Below the pieces are notes generated by a model. The model was not told the DNA's origin and did no database searches. It worked only from the letters and a program-made list of their open reading frames with translations. A stretch of DNA of 64,000 nt from Paludibacteraceae bacterium. Lineage in GTDB: Bacteria > Bacteroidota > Bacteroidia > Bacteroidales > Paludibacteraceae. A program made the position numbers and the translations under genes. Below, piece by piece: positions 17,425-26,415 of this stretch. The DNA lies in contig JAGBEJ010000004.1 in the NCBI GenBank assembly GCA_017937025.1, positions 1 to 64,000 of the forward strand, read 5' to 3'. Within the stretch, counting starts at the first letter, position 1. Each line of letters starts with the position of its first letter.

Positions 17425-18966
17425 ATGAAAAGAACATTATTCGTATTATTCGCCATGGCGCTTGCAGTCTGTGTAAACGCAGGCGGAAAAAACGGCGGCA
17501 AGACGATAAACCAGAAATCGTCGTTGCCTGTGCAAGCCAACGGCTACAATATCAGCGTACGCGCGGCGCAGCTGGCAAACAAGACCGTTTTCCTTGGCTC
17601 ATACCTGAACGGAAAGATATTCTCGGTGGACACGCTGCGCCTTAACGCCGAGGGCAAAGGGTTATTCAGCAAGAAAAAGAAGCTGGCAGAAGGACTCTAC
17701 ATGCTTTACGTCAACGAGCACAGCCGCTACTATGAGTTCCTCGTGGGCGACGAGCAGAACATCGGCATCGCGCTGTCGGACACCACCAAAGGCATAGTGG
17801 AATGTTTCACTGCGACAGGCGCTGAACAGACAGTAGAGTTCGTGAACTTCGGCAGATTCATGACCGAAAAGCGTTACCGCCAGAACGAACTTTTCAGGCA
17901 GATAAAGAACGCGAAAGACGAAAAAGAGAAGAAACAAGCCGAGGACGCGATGAGCAGCCTCAACAAAGAGGTCGAGGCAAAGCAGGCTGAGCTGGCGGAG
18001 AAATACAAAGGCAAGATGCTCGGAGTGTTCATCAACGCGCTCATTCCACCAAAATTCCCGAAGGAGCTTATAGACGGCGACAGCAAGGACGAGAAATTCC
18101 AGATGGCACGCTACCAGTATGCCAAGGACCACTACTTCGACAACTTCGACCTGTCCGACCCGAGAGTGTGGCGCATAAACATGCTTAACGAAAAGCTGAA
18201 CACTTTCCTCAACCGACAGATAATCCAACTGCCCGACAGCATAGCACCGGAAGGCATCAAGCTGATAGAAAAGAGCATGGGCGACTCCACCGCCTTCAAC
18301 CTCATGACCAACTACGTGATTACATACTCCGTGGAAAGCAAAATCATGGGCATGGACAAGCTCTTCGCCGGCATCACCGAACGGTATTTCCTCACAGGCA
18401 AAGCGTTCTGGGCCGACTCTACGCTCATGACAAACATCGTGAACGAATACAACAAGGTGCGCTTCAACCAGATAGGAATGAAGGGCCACAACCTGCCGCT
18501 CGTACGTCTGGACGGCAAGAAGTTCAACTTATACGACCTGAACAAGAAGTTCACGCTCGTCTATTTCTACGAGCCTACATGCGGGCACTGCCAGATGACT
18601 ACGCCAAAAATACACGACGTTTACACGAAATACAAGGACAAGGGATTTGAGGTCGTGGCGATATACCTGATGACTGACAAGAAGGAATGGACCGACTTCA
18701 TAGAAAAGGACAAGCTCCAGGACTGGACCAACGCATGGGACCCCGACCGCGAATCGTACTACTGGACATTCTACGACACGTCAACCACTCCGGGCGTTTA
18801 CCTGCTGGACAAAGACAAGAAAATCATAGCCAAGAAGATAGACGCGGAGTCGCTCGACAGAATTCTGAACTACGAGATAAACGAGCGCAAGGATAACGAC
18901 AAGCCTCGTCAGGCGCACGCTAAAGTAGCTGAATACGAGGCACCTATCGACGTTCAAGTGCAATAA
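17425..18966 (+). CDS. Periplasmic TlpA-like thiol-disulfide protein with N-terminal DUF-type domain
   Basis: 513 residues from the ATG at 17425, which gives a proper signal peptide (MKRTLFVLFAMALAVCVNAGG). An in-frame start 66 nt earlier inside pepP would bury it. The N-terminal 330 residues form the accessory region common in Bacteroidetes TlpA proteins (DUF4369/DUF5106 type), with a charged coiled-coil (KNAKDEKEKKQAED). The thioredoxin domain follows with active site EPTCGHC. It probably reduces or isomerises disulfides of exported proteins. The gene precedes the carbonic anhydrase by 15 nt. Confidence 0.88.
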   Translation: MKRTLFVLFAMALAVCVNAGGKNGGKTINQKSSLPVQANGYNISVRAAQLANKTVFLGSYLNGKIFSVDTLRLNAEGKGLFSKKKKLAEGLYMLYVNEHSRYYEFLVGDEQNIGIALSDTTKGIVECFTATGAEQTVEFVNFGRFMTEKRYRQNELFRQIKNAKDEKEKKQAEDAMSSLNKEVEAKQAELAEKYKGKMLGVFINALIPPKFPKELIDGDSKDEKFQMARYQYAKDHYFDNFDLSDPRVWRINMLNEKLNTFLNRQIIQLPDSIAPEGIKLIEKSMGDSTAFNLMTNYVITYSVESKIMGMDKLFAGITERYFLTGKAFWADSTLMTNIVNEYNKVRFNQIGMKGHNLPLVRLDGKKFNLYDLNKKFTLVYFYEPTCGHCQMTTPKIHDVYTKYKDKGFEVVAIYLMTDKKEWTDFIEKDKLQDWTNAWDPDRESYYWTFYDTSTTPGVYLLDKDKKIIAKKIDAESLDRILNYEINERKDNDKPRQAHAKVAEYEAPIDVQVQ

Positions 18967-18981
18967 CATAAACACAAGACA

Positions 18982-19500
18982 ATGCCCATCATAAAGACCG
19001 TAAACGGGTTCAAGCCCGAAGTTGCTGACGACTGCTTCATAGCCGACGATGCCGTGCTGTGCGGCGAGGTCAGCATAGGCCGCCAGTCGAGCGTATGGTT
19101 CGGAGCAGTGCTCCGTGCCGACGTCGGCGCCATAAGCATAGGCGAACGCACGAACGTGCAGGACGGCGTGATAATGCACGCGAGCTACGGCAAGTCTAAA
19201 GTCGTCGTCGGCAGCGACGTGACCATCGGACACAAGGCGATAATCCACGGAGCCACCATCAACGACCTTGCGCTGATAGGCATGAACGCCACAGTGCTTG
19301 ACAACGCCGTCGTGGGCGAAGGAGCCATAGTCGCAGCCGGAGCTGTCGTGCTGGCTGGCACCGTCATTGAGCCATACACTCTGTGGGCAGGCATACCGGC
19401 GAAATGCGTCAAGATATTGGACAAGGAGAAAACGGCAGAAAGCCACAAGGCGCAGGCGGAGCATTACATCCATTGCTCGTCGTGGTATTCTGCGGAATAA
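18982..19500 (+). CDS. Gamma-class carbonic anhydrase family protein
   Basis: 172 residues of left-handed beta-helix built from hexapeptide repeats (for example AVLCGEVSIGRQSSVWFGAV). Three metal-binding histidines sit as expected in VIMHASYG and TIGHKAIIHGA. It may hydrate CO2, although many YrdA/PaaY-like members are inactive or have other roles. It is the last gene of the pepP-TlpA-gCA unit and is convergent with trmN6, with only 6 nt between stop codons. Confidence 0.9.
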   Translation: MPIIKTVNGFKPEVADDCFIADDAVLCGEVSIGRQSSVWFGAVLRADVGAISIGERTNVQDGVIMHASYGKSKVVVGSDVTIGHKAIIHGATINDLALIGMNATVLDNAVVGEGAIVAAGAVVLAGTVIEPYTLWAGIPAKCVKILDKEKTAESHKAQAEHYIHCSSWYSAE

Positions 19501-19506
19501 ACGGGA

Positions 19507-20220
19507 TTAGAATTTGAGGTAAAAATCCTTGGTGAGAGCCTTGTACTGGTCAGTATAGTCGTGGCGTTCGGACTTTTCTATAACGATGCGTTCCTCGACA
19601 GTCTCAGCCGATTTTTTTGAGAATTCCAGCAGCACTCGCTTTGGCGTCTGGCTGTCGGTTTTGGCACAGACATACGCTTTGCGTTTTATTCCCAAGCCAC
19701 ACTCACGACATTCATTCACAAGCATCTCGCCTTCCTGCAAAGGCAAGACAACAGCGAAAACGCCATCGTCGGCAAGCGCATCAGAAACGCCCTTTGCCAA
19801 TCTATCAAGCGGCAGGCTGTCGGAATGTCTGGCGGCAGTTCTTTTCTCGTCGGGCGACTTGAGCGATTGCGTGAAGTAAGGCGGATTGCAAACCACCAAA
19901 TCGTATTCCCCGTCAAACGACTGTGCAAGAAAATCGCCTTGGACGACTGTGATTCTGTCACCCCACGCACTTTCGCGAGCGTTTTCACCGGCCTGTGTCG
20001 CCGCATCCGAATCAATCTCCAGTGCGTGGACAAAAGCATGTTCATTCCGCTGCGCGACCATGAGCGCAAGCAACCCTGTGCCCGTGCCTATGTCAAGGAC
20101 ACGACGCGCCTTCTCGACTTCGACCCACGAACCCAAAAGGACTCCGTCCGTGCCTACTTTCATGGCACAGCGGTCCTGATTCACTGTAAATTGTTTGAAT
20201 CTGAAGTACTGATTGGGCAT
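19507..20220 (-). CDS. trmN6: tRNA1(Val) adenine-37 N6-methyltransferase
   Basis: 237 residues, class I SAM methyltransferase. The SAM site is VLDIGTGTGLLALM near residues 40-53, the acidic strand end is ALEIDSDAA, and NPPYF is the adenine-N6 catalytic motif. It resembles YfiC/TrmN6, which modifies A37 of tRNA-Val; substrate assignment rests on family similarity. Its ATG overlaps the stop codon of the upstream exonuclease (TAATG), so translation is probably coupled. Confidence 0.88.
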   Translation of the reverse strand: MPNQYFRFKQFTVNQDRCAMKVGTDGVLLGSWVEVEKARRVLDIGTGTGLLALMVAQRNEHAFVHALEIDSDAATQAGENARESAWGDRITVVQGDFLAQSFDGEYDLVVCNPPYFTQSLKSPDEKRTAARHSDSLPLDRLAKGVSDALADDGVFAVVLPLQEGEMLVNECRECGLGIKRKAYVCAKTDSQTPKRVLLEFSKKSAETVEERIVIEKSERHDYTDQYKALTKDFYLKF

Positions 20221-20990
20221 TACTTGCCAGTGTACTTTTTCCTGAGTCTCACCAAAACCTGCTTAGTGCTCAGAGGGAAATCGCCAGCCAGCATCCAACT
20301 GATATAGCCTGGGTCGACCCTGAAGAGTTCCTCGACATATCTGCCCTTGTACTTGCCGAAGTTTATCATCTCCTTGCCGTTTTCGTCATATACGATTTTT
20401 CCGTCAAGGTCAACGTTTTTCGTGAAATTGGAATATTTATCAAGGAAATCGACGGAGTTCTCCAAGTCGTCGTACTTGTCGAGCTGCGCCTTCAGCACCT
20501 CGTATGTGGCCGCTGTGTCAGCCAATGCGCTGTGCGCGTTCTCGAGGTCGGCATTGCAGTAGAACTTGTACGCAGCCGACAATGTTCTTGGCTCATGCTT
20601 ATGGTATATCACCTGCACGTCTATCTTCTTGCAAATGCTGAAATCCACGTCCAGCACACCTGCTCTGAGGAATTCCTCGGCAAGCATAGGAACATCGAAC
20701 TTGTTGGAATTGAAGCCGGCTATGTCGCTGCCCTTGAAGACTTCCGCAACCTGCTTGGCTACGTCTTTGAACAAAGGCTTATCCTTTACATCCTCGTCGT
20801 AGATGCCATGCACAGCGGATGCACCCTCAGGAATATGGAATCCAGGGTTCACTCTCATCGTTTTGCTTTCCTCTTCGCCATCTGGATAAACCTTGATGTA
20901 AGAAAGCTCTACAATACGGTCCTTTGCCGCATCGGTGCCAGTGGTCTCCAAATCGAAGAACACTAAGGGGCGTTCTAACTTCAGCTTCAT
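20220..20990 (-). CDS. DnaQ-like DEDD 3'-5' exonuclease with C-terminal FGKYKG domain
   Basis: 256 residues. The exonuclease core begins FFDLETTGTD (DxE metal pair), with later acidic residues in FNSNKFDVPML and the ALADTAAT stretch. The C-terminal 60 residues carry NFGKYKGRYVEEL and GYISWML, a small DUF3820-like module frequently fused to such nucleases. It may act in proofreading or repair; the position directly behind dnaN (14 nt gap) is suggestive. It overlaps trmN6 by one base. Confidence 0.9.
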   Translation of the reverse strand: MKLKLERPLVFFDLETTGTDAAKDRIVELSYIKVYPDGEEESKTMRVNPGFHIPEGASAVHGIYDEDVKDKPLFKDVAKQVAEVFKGSDIAGFNSNKFDVPMLAEEFLRAGVLDVDFSICKKIDVQVIYHKHEPRTLSAAYKFYCNADLENAHSALADTAATYEVLKAQLDKYDDLENSVDFLDKYSNFTKNVDLDGKIVYDENGKEMINFGKYKGRYVEELFRVDPGYISWMLAGDFPLSTKQVLVRLRKKYTGK

Positions 20991-21004
20991 TTTCTCTTTC
21001 GGGA

Positions 21005-22129
21005 TTATTCGTTAAGCAGCATTGGCATAAGGAGCATCAGCAAATCCTCATTCTCCTTGTTCTTCAGAGGCAGGATGATGCCGGCTCTTGATGCGTCAGC
21101 CAGTTCCATGAGTATATCGTCAGAGTCGATGTTCTTAAGTATCTCGACGAGGAACGAAGACTTGAATCCGATGCTCATCTCGTCGCCGTCGTACTGGCAC
21201 TGGAGTTTCTCCTCGGCAGACACTGAGAAATCGAGGTCCTGTGCGGAAACCTGTATTTCGTTCGGAAGAATGTGCAGCTTGATAAGGTTGCTTGCCTCGT
21301 TGGCGAAGATAGACACACGCTTCAACGCTCCGATGAACGCCTGACGGTCCACTATTATCTTTCTTGGATTGTTCTGTGGGATTACGCCGTTGTAGTTAGG
21401 GTATCTGCCCTCCACCTGACGGCAGTACATATTGTAGTTGTCGAGGCTGAACTGAAGGTTCTTGCTGTCGTACTTCACAACCACGCTGCCCGACTCTTTC
21501 TGAAGCACTATGAGCAGCGGATTCGCTGACTTCTTAGCCAGAATGAATGAAGAATCGGCAGAACCCTTGACCTCTGAAGTTGTGAATCTAACAAGCTTAT
21601 GAGCGTCAGTCGCAACAGTTGTCACGTTGTTCTCAGTTATGTCGAAGTTCACGCCGTTCATCACTGGGCGCAAATCGTCGTCGGTAGTCGCGAAGATAGT
21701 TTTAGAAATAGCCTCATAAAGTGTCTCAACAGGGAACACGATGTTGTTGGCATTATCGTCGAACGAAGGCAGAGCAGGATACTCAGCGCCGTTCTGTCCC
21801 ACAAGGTTGTATGAGCCCGAAGCCGTCTTTATGATTATTGCAAAGTTATTGTCGTTAATGTTGAATTCGAGAGGCTGGTCAGAGAACTCTCTCACTGTCT
21901 CAAGCAGCATCTTGGAAGAGATTGCCACCTTGATGTCGGCATCAGCGCTTGGCAGGTCCATTGTTGTCACGAGAGTCGTGTCCAAGTCCGACGCAGTGAG
22001 CGTCAATTTGCCGTCAGCGATGTCAAACAAGACATCCTCAAGGATAGGAAGAGTACTCTTAGGCGCTATCACGCGGCTGACAATCTGAAGACGTGAAAGA
22101 AGATCTGTGCTGTTTACTGTAAATTTCAT
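21005..22129 (-). CDS. dnaN: DNA polymerase III beta subunit (sliding clamp)
   Basis: 374 residues, the usual clamp length. The N-terminus MKFTVNSTDLLSRLQIVSRV, the repeated three-domain pattern and the ending LLMLLMPMLLNE, the conserved clamp C-terminus near the ligand-binding pocket, identify it clearly. It forms a dimeric ring tethering polymerase and repair proteins. It heads a dnaN-exonuclease-trmN6 unit. No dnaA or recF is adjacent, so this need not mark the replication origin. Confidence 0.98.
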   Translation of the reverse strand: MKFTVNSTDLLSRLQIVSRVIAPKSTLPILEDVLFDIADGKLTLTASDLDTTLVTTMDLPSADADIKVAISSKMLLETVREFSDQPLEFNINDNNFAIIIKTASGSYNLVGQNGAEYPALPSFDDNANNIVFPVETLYEAISKTIFATTDDDLRPVMNGVNFDITENNVTTVATDAHKLVRFTTSEVKGSADSSFILAKKSANPLLIVLQKESGSVVVKYDSKNLQFSLDNYNMYCRQVEGRYPNYNGVIPQNNPRKIIVDRQAFIGALKRVSIFANEASNLIKLHILPNEIQVSAQDLDFSVSAEEKLQCQYDGDEMSIGFKSSFLVEILKNIDSDDILMELADASRAGIILPLKNKENEDLLMLLMPMLLNE

Positions 22130-22180
22130 ATCTGATATGTTGTTTTAGTTTTTATTTCTGTTTTTGACTCACAAATTTTT

Positions 22181-22188
22181 CAAAGATA
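22181..22188 (-). promoter_or_regulatory. -7 box of the dnaN unit
   Basis: The minus strand reads TATCTTTG, matching TAnnTTTG, 51 nt before the dnaN ATG. Confidence 0.5.
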
Positions 22189-22220
22189 GACAAAATAAAT
22201 TACAATATCACCCATATTGC

Positions 22221-23909
22221 CTATTTAGCATATCTGCGTTTTCTGACCACCACGTTCACGGCTCCGAAACCGAGCAGGAGCAGAACCGGCAGTATCACGT
22301 TGACCACTTGGAAGAATGTCTTGTTTTTTATGATTTCCACTTTGTTGAGCAGTCGCAGCTTGAATTCTCGAGAGCGCAGCTGCAGCCAGCCTTCATCATC
22401 AGTCAGGTAGAGCACCGAGTTCACGATGAAGTTTCTGTTGCCGAACTCTCGTCCTGTGTATCTGTCGTAGCCCAGCGGCACGATCTGCGGATTTGCCTGT
22501 GTGCCTACAATGTCGTTTCTTATTATCTCGGAGTTGGCCACGAAAATCATCCTTGTGTTCTTGCTTTTAGCCATGAACGGACGTGTCGTCGTGACACTGT
22601 CCGGCGCCATGCGGTTGGTGTAGATGGACGAGAATGTGCCCTCAACAAGCGCCGCCACTGGCATATAGTGCTGATTGAAGTATGTCTTGCTGTCCATGTC
22701 GTACATTGACGAGAGGTCTATTCTCGTCGGAGTAGGCTCGACGTGCGTAGCGTTGCTCGTAGCCAGCAGCACCGACTTCTTCACATCCTCGCCATTGCTC
22801 ACGTTCAGGTCTATTCCGCTCGCGAAGTTGGCTTTCACCTCGACGATATTCTTTGTCACAGGGCTCTCTGGCGAAGCAAGCAGCAACGGAGAATAATAGA
22901 ACGGCATCGCCTCGTACTGCGGCTGTTCGCCTTTCTTCGCCACGTTCATTGGCACTTGCACACACTGCATGTCCTCGAGTATGGCCGGCACGATTCTGAC
23001 TCCGTAGCGGAACAGCTGGTCGGAGAGATTAAGGTCCAGCGGTATGGCTGGCGACATGCCCACAGTCGAAAGGCTGTCGTTGGCAAGACGGACGCCATCC
23101 AGCATCCAGAGCACCCTTCCGCCATTCATTATGTACTGGTCTATTATGAATTTCTCGCGCTCATTGAACTTCGCCTTCGGACCGGCTATAATTATCGCCT
23201 TGTAGCCGTCCAGCACAGAGGCGTCATAGCCCAGCGCCCCTCTGTCCACCTGGAAATATTTACTCAGCGCCACCGAGGCGTCGTAAACATCCTCAGCCAG
23301 CAGCTCGCCATGCCCTTCGATGAACGCCACTTTGTCCACCGATTTCTGCAGCCTGACTCTTAATGCGTCCGCAAAGACATACTCCAGGTTCTCAGCCGAA
23401 TGGTTCAGATTCTCCTCGCCGGTGAACTGCGGATTATTCTGCAGCAATCTGACTGGTATCGAGTCATTGCCATAGACAATCACCGCCCACGGGAACACGA
23501 CCTTCTGCACAGCCTTGCCCTCTTCGTCCTTGTCATAGACCACAGTCGCATGCAGCCCTCTGCCTTCCAGCTTAGAGTAAGTCTCGTTACGTTCCTTCTC
23601 GGTCGCTGCCGCCGAAGGATTCACGAACTCGTAAGTGAGGTCCTTGTTGGCATAGACATCCATCTCCTGCAGCAGCTCCTCAGTCGATTTTCTAAGCTTC
23701 AGGAATCCGGGATTCAAGTCGCCGTCAAGATAGATTATCACATTGACAGGCTTGTCCAGACTTTTCATCATTTTCTTGGTATTATCCGAAAGGCTGAACC
23801 TCTTCTCGGAGGTTAGGTCGATTCGGAAAAAGAAAAACGACGCTAATATGTTAAGTAACACTATAGCAAACAATGCGATCGGCAAGAAAATCAGCTTTTT
23901 GTTTTTCAT
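22221..23909 (-). CDS. gldG: GldG-type ABC transporter auxiliary (gliding-motility associated)
   Basis: 562 residues. One N-terminal membrane segment (LIFLPIALFAIVLLNILASF) precedes a large periplasmic DUF7088/GldG domain (RFSLSDNTKKMMKSLDKPVNVIIYLDGDLNPGF in two conserved stretches) and ends with a second membrane segment before VVRKRRYAK. In Flavobacterium GldA/GldF/GldG form an ABC transporter required for gliding. Here no gldF or gldA is adjacent, and the upstream gene is divergent parA. It is probably monocistronic, from the box at 23931-23938. Confidence 0.88.
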   Translation of the reverse strand: MKNKKLIFLPIALFAIVLLNILASFFFFRIDLTSEKRFSLSDNTKKMMKSLDKPVNVIIYLDGDLNPGFLKLRKSTEELLQEMDVYANKDLTYEFVNPSAAATEKERNETYSKLEGRGLHATVVYDKDEEGKAVQKVVFPWAVIVYGNDSIPVRLLQNNPQFTGEENLNHSAENLEYVFADALRVRLQKSVDKVAFIEGHGELLAEDVYDASVALSKYFQVDRGALGYDASVLDGYKAIIIAGPKAKFNEREKFIIDQYIMNGGRVLWMLDGVRLANDSLSTVGMSPAIPLDLNLSDQLFRYGVRIVPAILEDMQCVQVPMNVAKKGEQPQYEAMPFYYSPLLLASPESPVTKNIVEVKANFASGIDLNVSNGEDVKKSVLLATSNATHVEPTPTRIDLSSMYDMDSKTYFNQHYMPVAALVEGTFSSIYTNRMAPDSVTTTRPFMAKSKNTRMIFVANSEIIRNDIVGTQANPQIVPLGYDRYTGREFGNRNFIVNSVLYLTDDEGWLQLRSREFKLRLLNKVEIIKNKTFFQVVNVILPVLLLLGFGAVNVVVRKRRYAK

Positions 23910-23930
23910 AACGCTTTATTAAAAGTACGG

Positions 23931-23938
23931 CAAATATA
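23931..23938 (-). promoter_or_regulatory. -7 box of gldG
   Basis: The minus strand reads TATATTTG, a perfect TAnnTTTG match, 21 nt before the ATG. It is divergent with the parA promoter. Confidence 0.6.
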
Positions 23939-23960
23939 AAGAAATAAGAGATTTTATTTT

Positions 23961-23968
23961 TATTTTTG
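23961..23968 (+). promoter_or_regulatory. -7 box of the parA-parB unit
   Basis: TATTTTTG matches TAnnTTTG, 44 nt before the parA ATG. Confidence 0.5.
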
Positions 23969-24012
23969 CTATCTGGAATTTAATCAAGGCCAAACATAAT
24001 CACACTTTTTAT

Positions 24013-24780
24013 ATGGGAAAAATCATAGCATTAGCCAATCAGAAAGGCGGAGTCGGCAAAACCACGACGACTATCAACTTAGCCGCATGTTTGGCAGCTT
24101 TCAACAAGAAAGTTCTCATAATCGACGCCGACCCTCAGGCCAATGCGTCGTCCGGTCTCGGCATCGACGTGCAGGAGCACAAGGACAAGAGCATCTACCA
24201 GTGCATGCTCGAAGGCCTGCCTGCTGTGGAGTGCACATGCAAGACTAAACTCGACAACCTTTTCATAATCCCTTCACACATCGATCTCGTAGGAGCAGAG
24301 GTCGAGATGGTGGACATGCAGAACCGCGAGACTGCGCTCAAGAACATCCTGGCGCCAGTCAAAGACCAGTACGACTACATCTTCATCGACTGTTCTCCTT
24401 CGCTGGGCATGATAACAGTGAACTCGCTGACTGCAGCGGACTCTGTAATCATCCCTGTGCAGTGCGAGTACTTCGCTCTCGAAGGTATCAGCAAGCTGAT
24501 AAACACAATCAAGATAATAAAGACAAACTTCAATCCTGATTTGCAGATTGAAGGATTCTTGCTGACGATGTTCGACGCTCGACTGAGACTGTCGAACCTT
24601 GTGCGCGATGACGTGACCAAGAGTTTCGGCGACATGGTGTTCAAGACCGTAATCCAACGCAATGTGAAACTGAGCGAGGCACCAAGCTACGGCCAGCCAG
24701 TCATGCTATACGACCCTGAGTCAAAAGGCTCTAAGAACTACATGCAGCTCGCCGAGGAACTTATAAACAATAACAAGTAA
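24013..24780 (+). CDS. parA: Chromosome partitioning ATPase ParA/Soj
   Basis: 255 residues, the short chromosomal type without an N-terminal HTH. The deviant Walker A is KGGVGKTTTTINLA near residue 11, Walker A' is IIDADPQANAS, and Walker B is FIDCSPSLG. It binds DNA non-specifically as an ATP dimer and drives ParB-parS separation. parB follows after 28 nt. Confidence 0.97.
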   Translation: MGKIIALANQKGGVGKTTTTINLAACLAAFNKKVLIIDADPQANASSGLGIDVQEHKDKSIYQCMLEGLPAVECTCKTKLDNLFIIPSHIDLVGAEVEMVDMQNRETALKNILAPVKDQYDYIFIDCSPSLGMITVNSLTAADSVIIPVQCEYFALEGISKLINTIKIIKTNFNPDLQIEGFLLTMFDARLRLSNLVRDDVTKSFGDMVFKTVIQRNVKLSEAPSYGQPVMLYDPESKGSKNYMQLAEELINNNK

Positions 24781-24808
24781 ACAAAAAAACACGGAGACAC
24801 AGACAAAT

Positions 24809-25669
24809 ATGGCAAAGAAACCTGCTTTAGGAAGAGGACTGAGCTCGCTGCTCGGCGGTTCTGCCGAAGAGATAAAGACTTCGGGATCCTCTATCTTCGA
24901 CACGCTTCCCATATCATCAATCGAGCCCAATCCAGACCAGCCACGTACGAACTTCGACGAAGAGGCTTTGGACGACCTCGCTGAGTCAATCAAGCAGTTG
25001 GGCGTGATACAGCCTATCACCGTAAGAAAAATCTCCGACGACAAGTACCAGATAATCTCTGGCGAAAGAAGATTCCGCGCCGCACAGAAAGCCGGACTCT
25101 CGAAAATCCCTTCGTACATCAAGACTGCGGAAGACGAAACCGTGATGCAGATGGCGCTCGTGGAGAACGTGCAGAGAGAGGACCTGAACGCAATAGAAAT
25201 CGCGCTCTCGTACAAAGCCTTGACCGAGACACAGAACCTGACACAGGAGAAAATCTCGTCGCTCGTGGGCAAGAAGAGAGCCACCGTTTCCAACTATCTC
25301 CGACTGCTCAAGCTCCCTGCAGAGATACAGCTCGGCATATCAAAGAAGCTGATAGACATGGCGCACGCACGCGCGCTGCTCAGTCTTGACGACCCACAGA
25401 AACAGCTCGAGATTTACGAGAAAGCCATAAAGAACAACCTGTCGTCTCACGCAGTGGAAGCGATGGTGAAGGAGGCATTGGAAGGCGGCAAGAAAAAGAG
25501 AGAAAAGAAGACGCTCGCCCCTGAATATGCGGAAATGAGAGACAGAATACAGAGCAAGCTCAACAACAAAGTAGAATTGTCTTGCAACAACAGAGGCAAA
25601 GGCAAAATCTCAATATCATTCAGCAACGCTGACGAACTTAACAAAATCATAAAACTGCTAGGAGAATAA
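24809..25669 (+). CDS. parB: Chromosome partitioning protein ParB/Spo0J
   Basis: 286 residues. The ParB/Srx CTPase fold carries GERRFRA and ENVQREDLN (the C- and P-motif region). A central HTH with TQEKISSLVGKKRATVSNYLRLL recognises parS, and a C-terminal dimerisation segment ends the protein. It begins MAKKPALGRGLSSLLGG, the usual ParA-stimulating N-terminus. It is co-transcribed with parA, and the downstream DUF5683 gene begins within a few bases of its stop. Confidence 0.97.
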   Translation: MAKKPALGRGLSSLLGGSAEEIKTSGSSIFDTLPISSIEPNPDQPRTNFDEEALDDLAESIKQLGVIQPITVRKISDDKYQIISGERRFRAAQKAGLSKIPSYIKTAEDETVMQMALVENVQREDLNAIEIALSYKALTETQNLTQEKISSLVGKKRATVSNYLRLLKLPAEIQLGISKKLIDMAHARALLSLDDPQKQLEIYEKAIKNNLSSHAVEAMVKEALEGGKKKREKKTLAPEYAEMRDRIQSKLNNKVELSCNNRGKGKISISFSNADELNKIIKLLGE

Positions 25670-25673
25670 ACCG

Positions 25674-26384
25674 ATCAAGAATCTTGCAGCCATATTGACT
25701 CTCTTTTTGATGCTGACAATGTCCGCAAACGTGTCGGCAGAAGAATTCGCACCTACACAAGATTCGGTTTACACAGAAACGGGCAAGGCATTCGAGGCTA
25801 ACGCCAAGCCGCAAGCCCCAAAGAATGCCATCACAATGGACGACAAGACCGCCAAGGCTCTGACCGACTCCATTGACAAGGAACAAAGCAAGAAACAATG
25901 GTCGCCAAATCCTCGACATGCGCTGTACTACAGCCTTGTGCCAGGACTCGGATTAGGACAGATATACAATCGAAAATACTGGAAGCTGCCTATCGTGTAC
26001 GCAGGATACGCCGCTCTGATTTACGCGATTATATACACCAACGGTAAATACACCGACTACAGAAAGGCCTACATCTCCATAGCCGACGAGGACGAAAGCA
26101 CAACGACCTGGCAGAAATACATCCCTGCGGGACAGAGTGCCGAAAACGTGGACATGGGATGGCTGACCAACGCCCTGAATCAGAGATACATGAGATTCAG
26201 AAGATACAGGGACTTGAGCATCATAGGCATCGTGGCATGGTACGGACTGTCCATCATCGACGCCTTCGTGGATGCCCAGTTGTTTAATTTTGACATAACG
26301 CCGGATCTATCCTTGAGAGTCGAGCCGGAAATAAAACTTTACGAATATAAGAACGTTGGCGTTAATTGCACGTTGACTTTTTAA
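25674..26384 (+). CDS. DUF5683 domain membrane protein; start codon uncertain
   Basis: About 236 residues if read from the ATC at 25674. This frame gives a full signal peptide (KNLAAILTLFLMLTMSANVSA) and has GGAG nine bases upstream. The first standard starts in frame are TTG at 25695 and ATG at 25710, which would cut away the positively charged n-region. The mature part has DUF5683 hallmarks: PRHALYYSLVPGLGLGQIYNRKYW, then hydrophobic segments IVYAGYAALIYAII and SIIGIVAWYGLSIIDAFVDA. Function is unknown. It sits between parB and the transglycosylase gene on the same strand. Confidence 0.75.
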   Translation: MKNLAAILTLFLMLTMSANVSAEEFAPTQDSVYTETGKAFEANAKPQAPKNAITMDDKTAKALTDSIDKEQSKKQWSPNPRHALYYSLVPGLGLGQIYNRKYWKLPIVYAGYAALIYAIIYTNGKYTDYRKAYISIADEDESTTTWQKYIPAGQSAENVDMGWLTNALNQRYMRFRRYRDLSIIGIVAWYGLSIIDAFVDAQLFNFDITPDLSLRVEPEIKLYEYKNVGVNCTLTF

Positions 26385-26415
26385 GTCTAACGGACGCGCC
26401 TAAAAAGACACGCAT

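Noticed and set aside
24013-25669. parS site or replication origin next to parAB
   Set aside because: I did not find a palindrome of the TGTTTCACGTGAAACA type, and no dnaA or DnaA-box cluster was seen; dnaN alone does not establish an origin.
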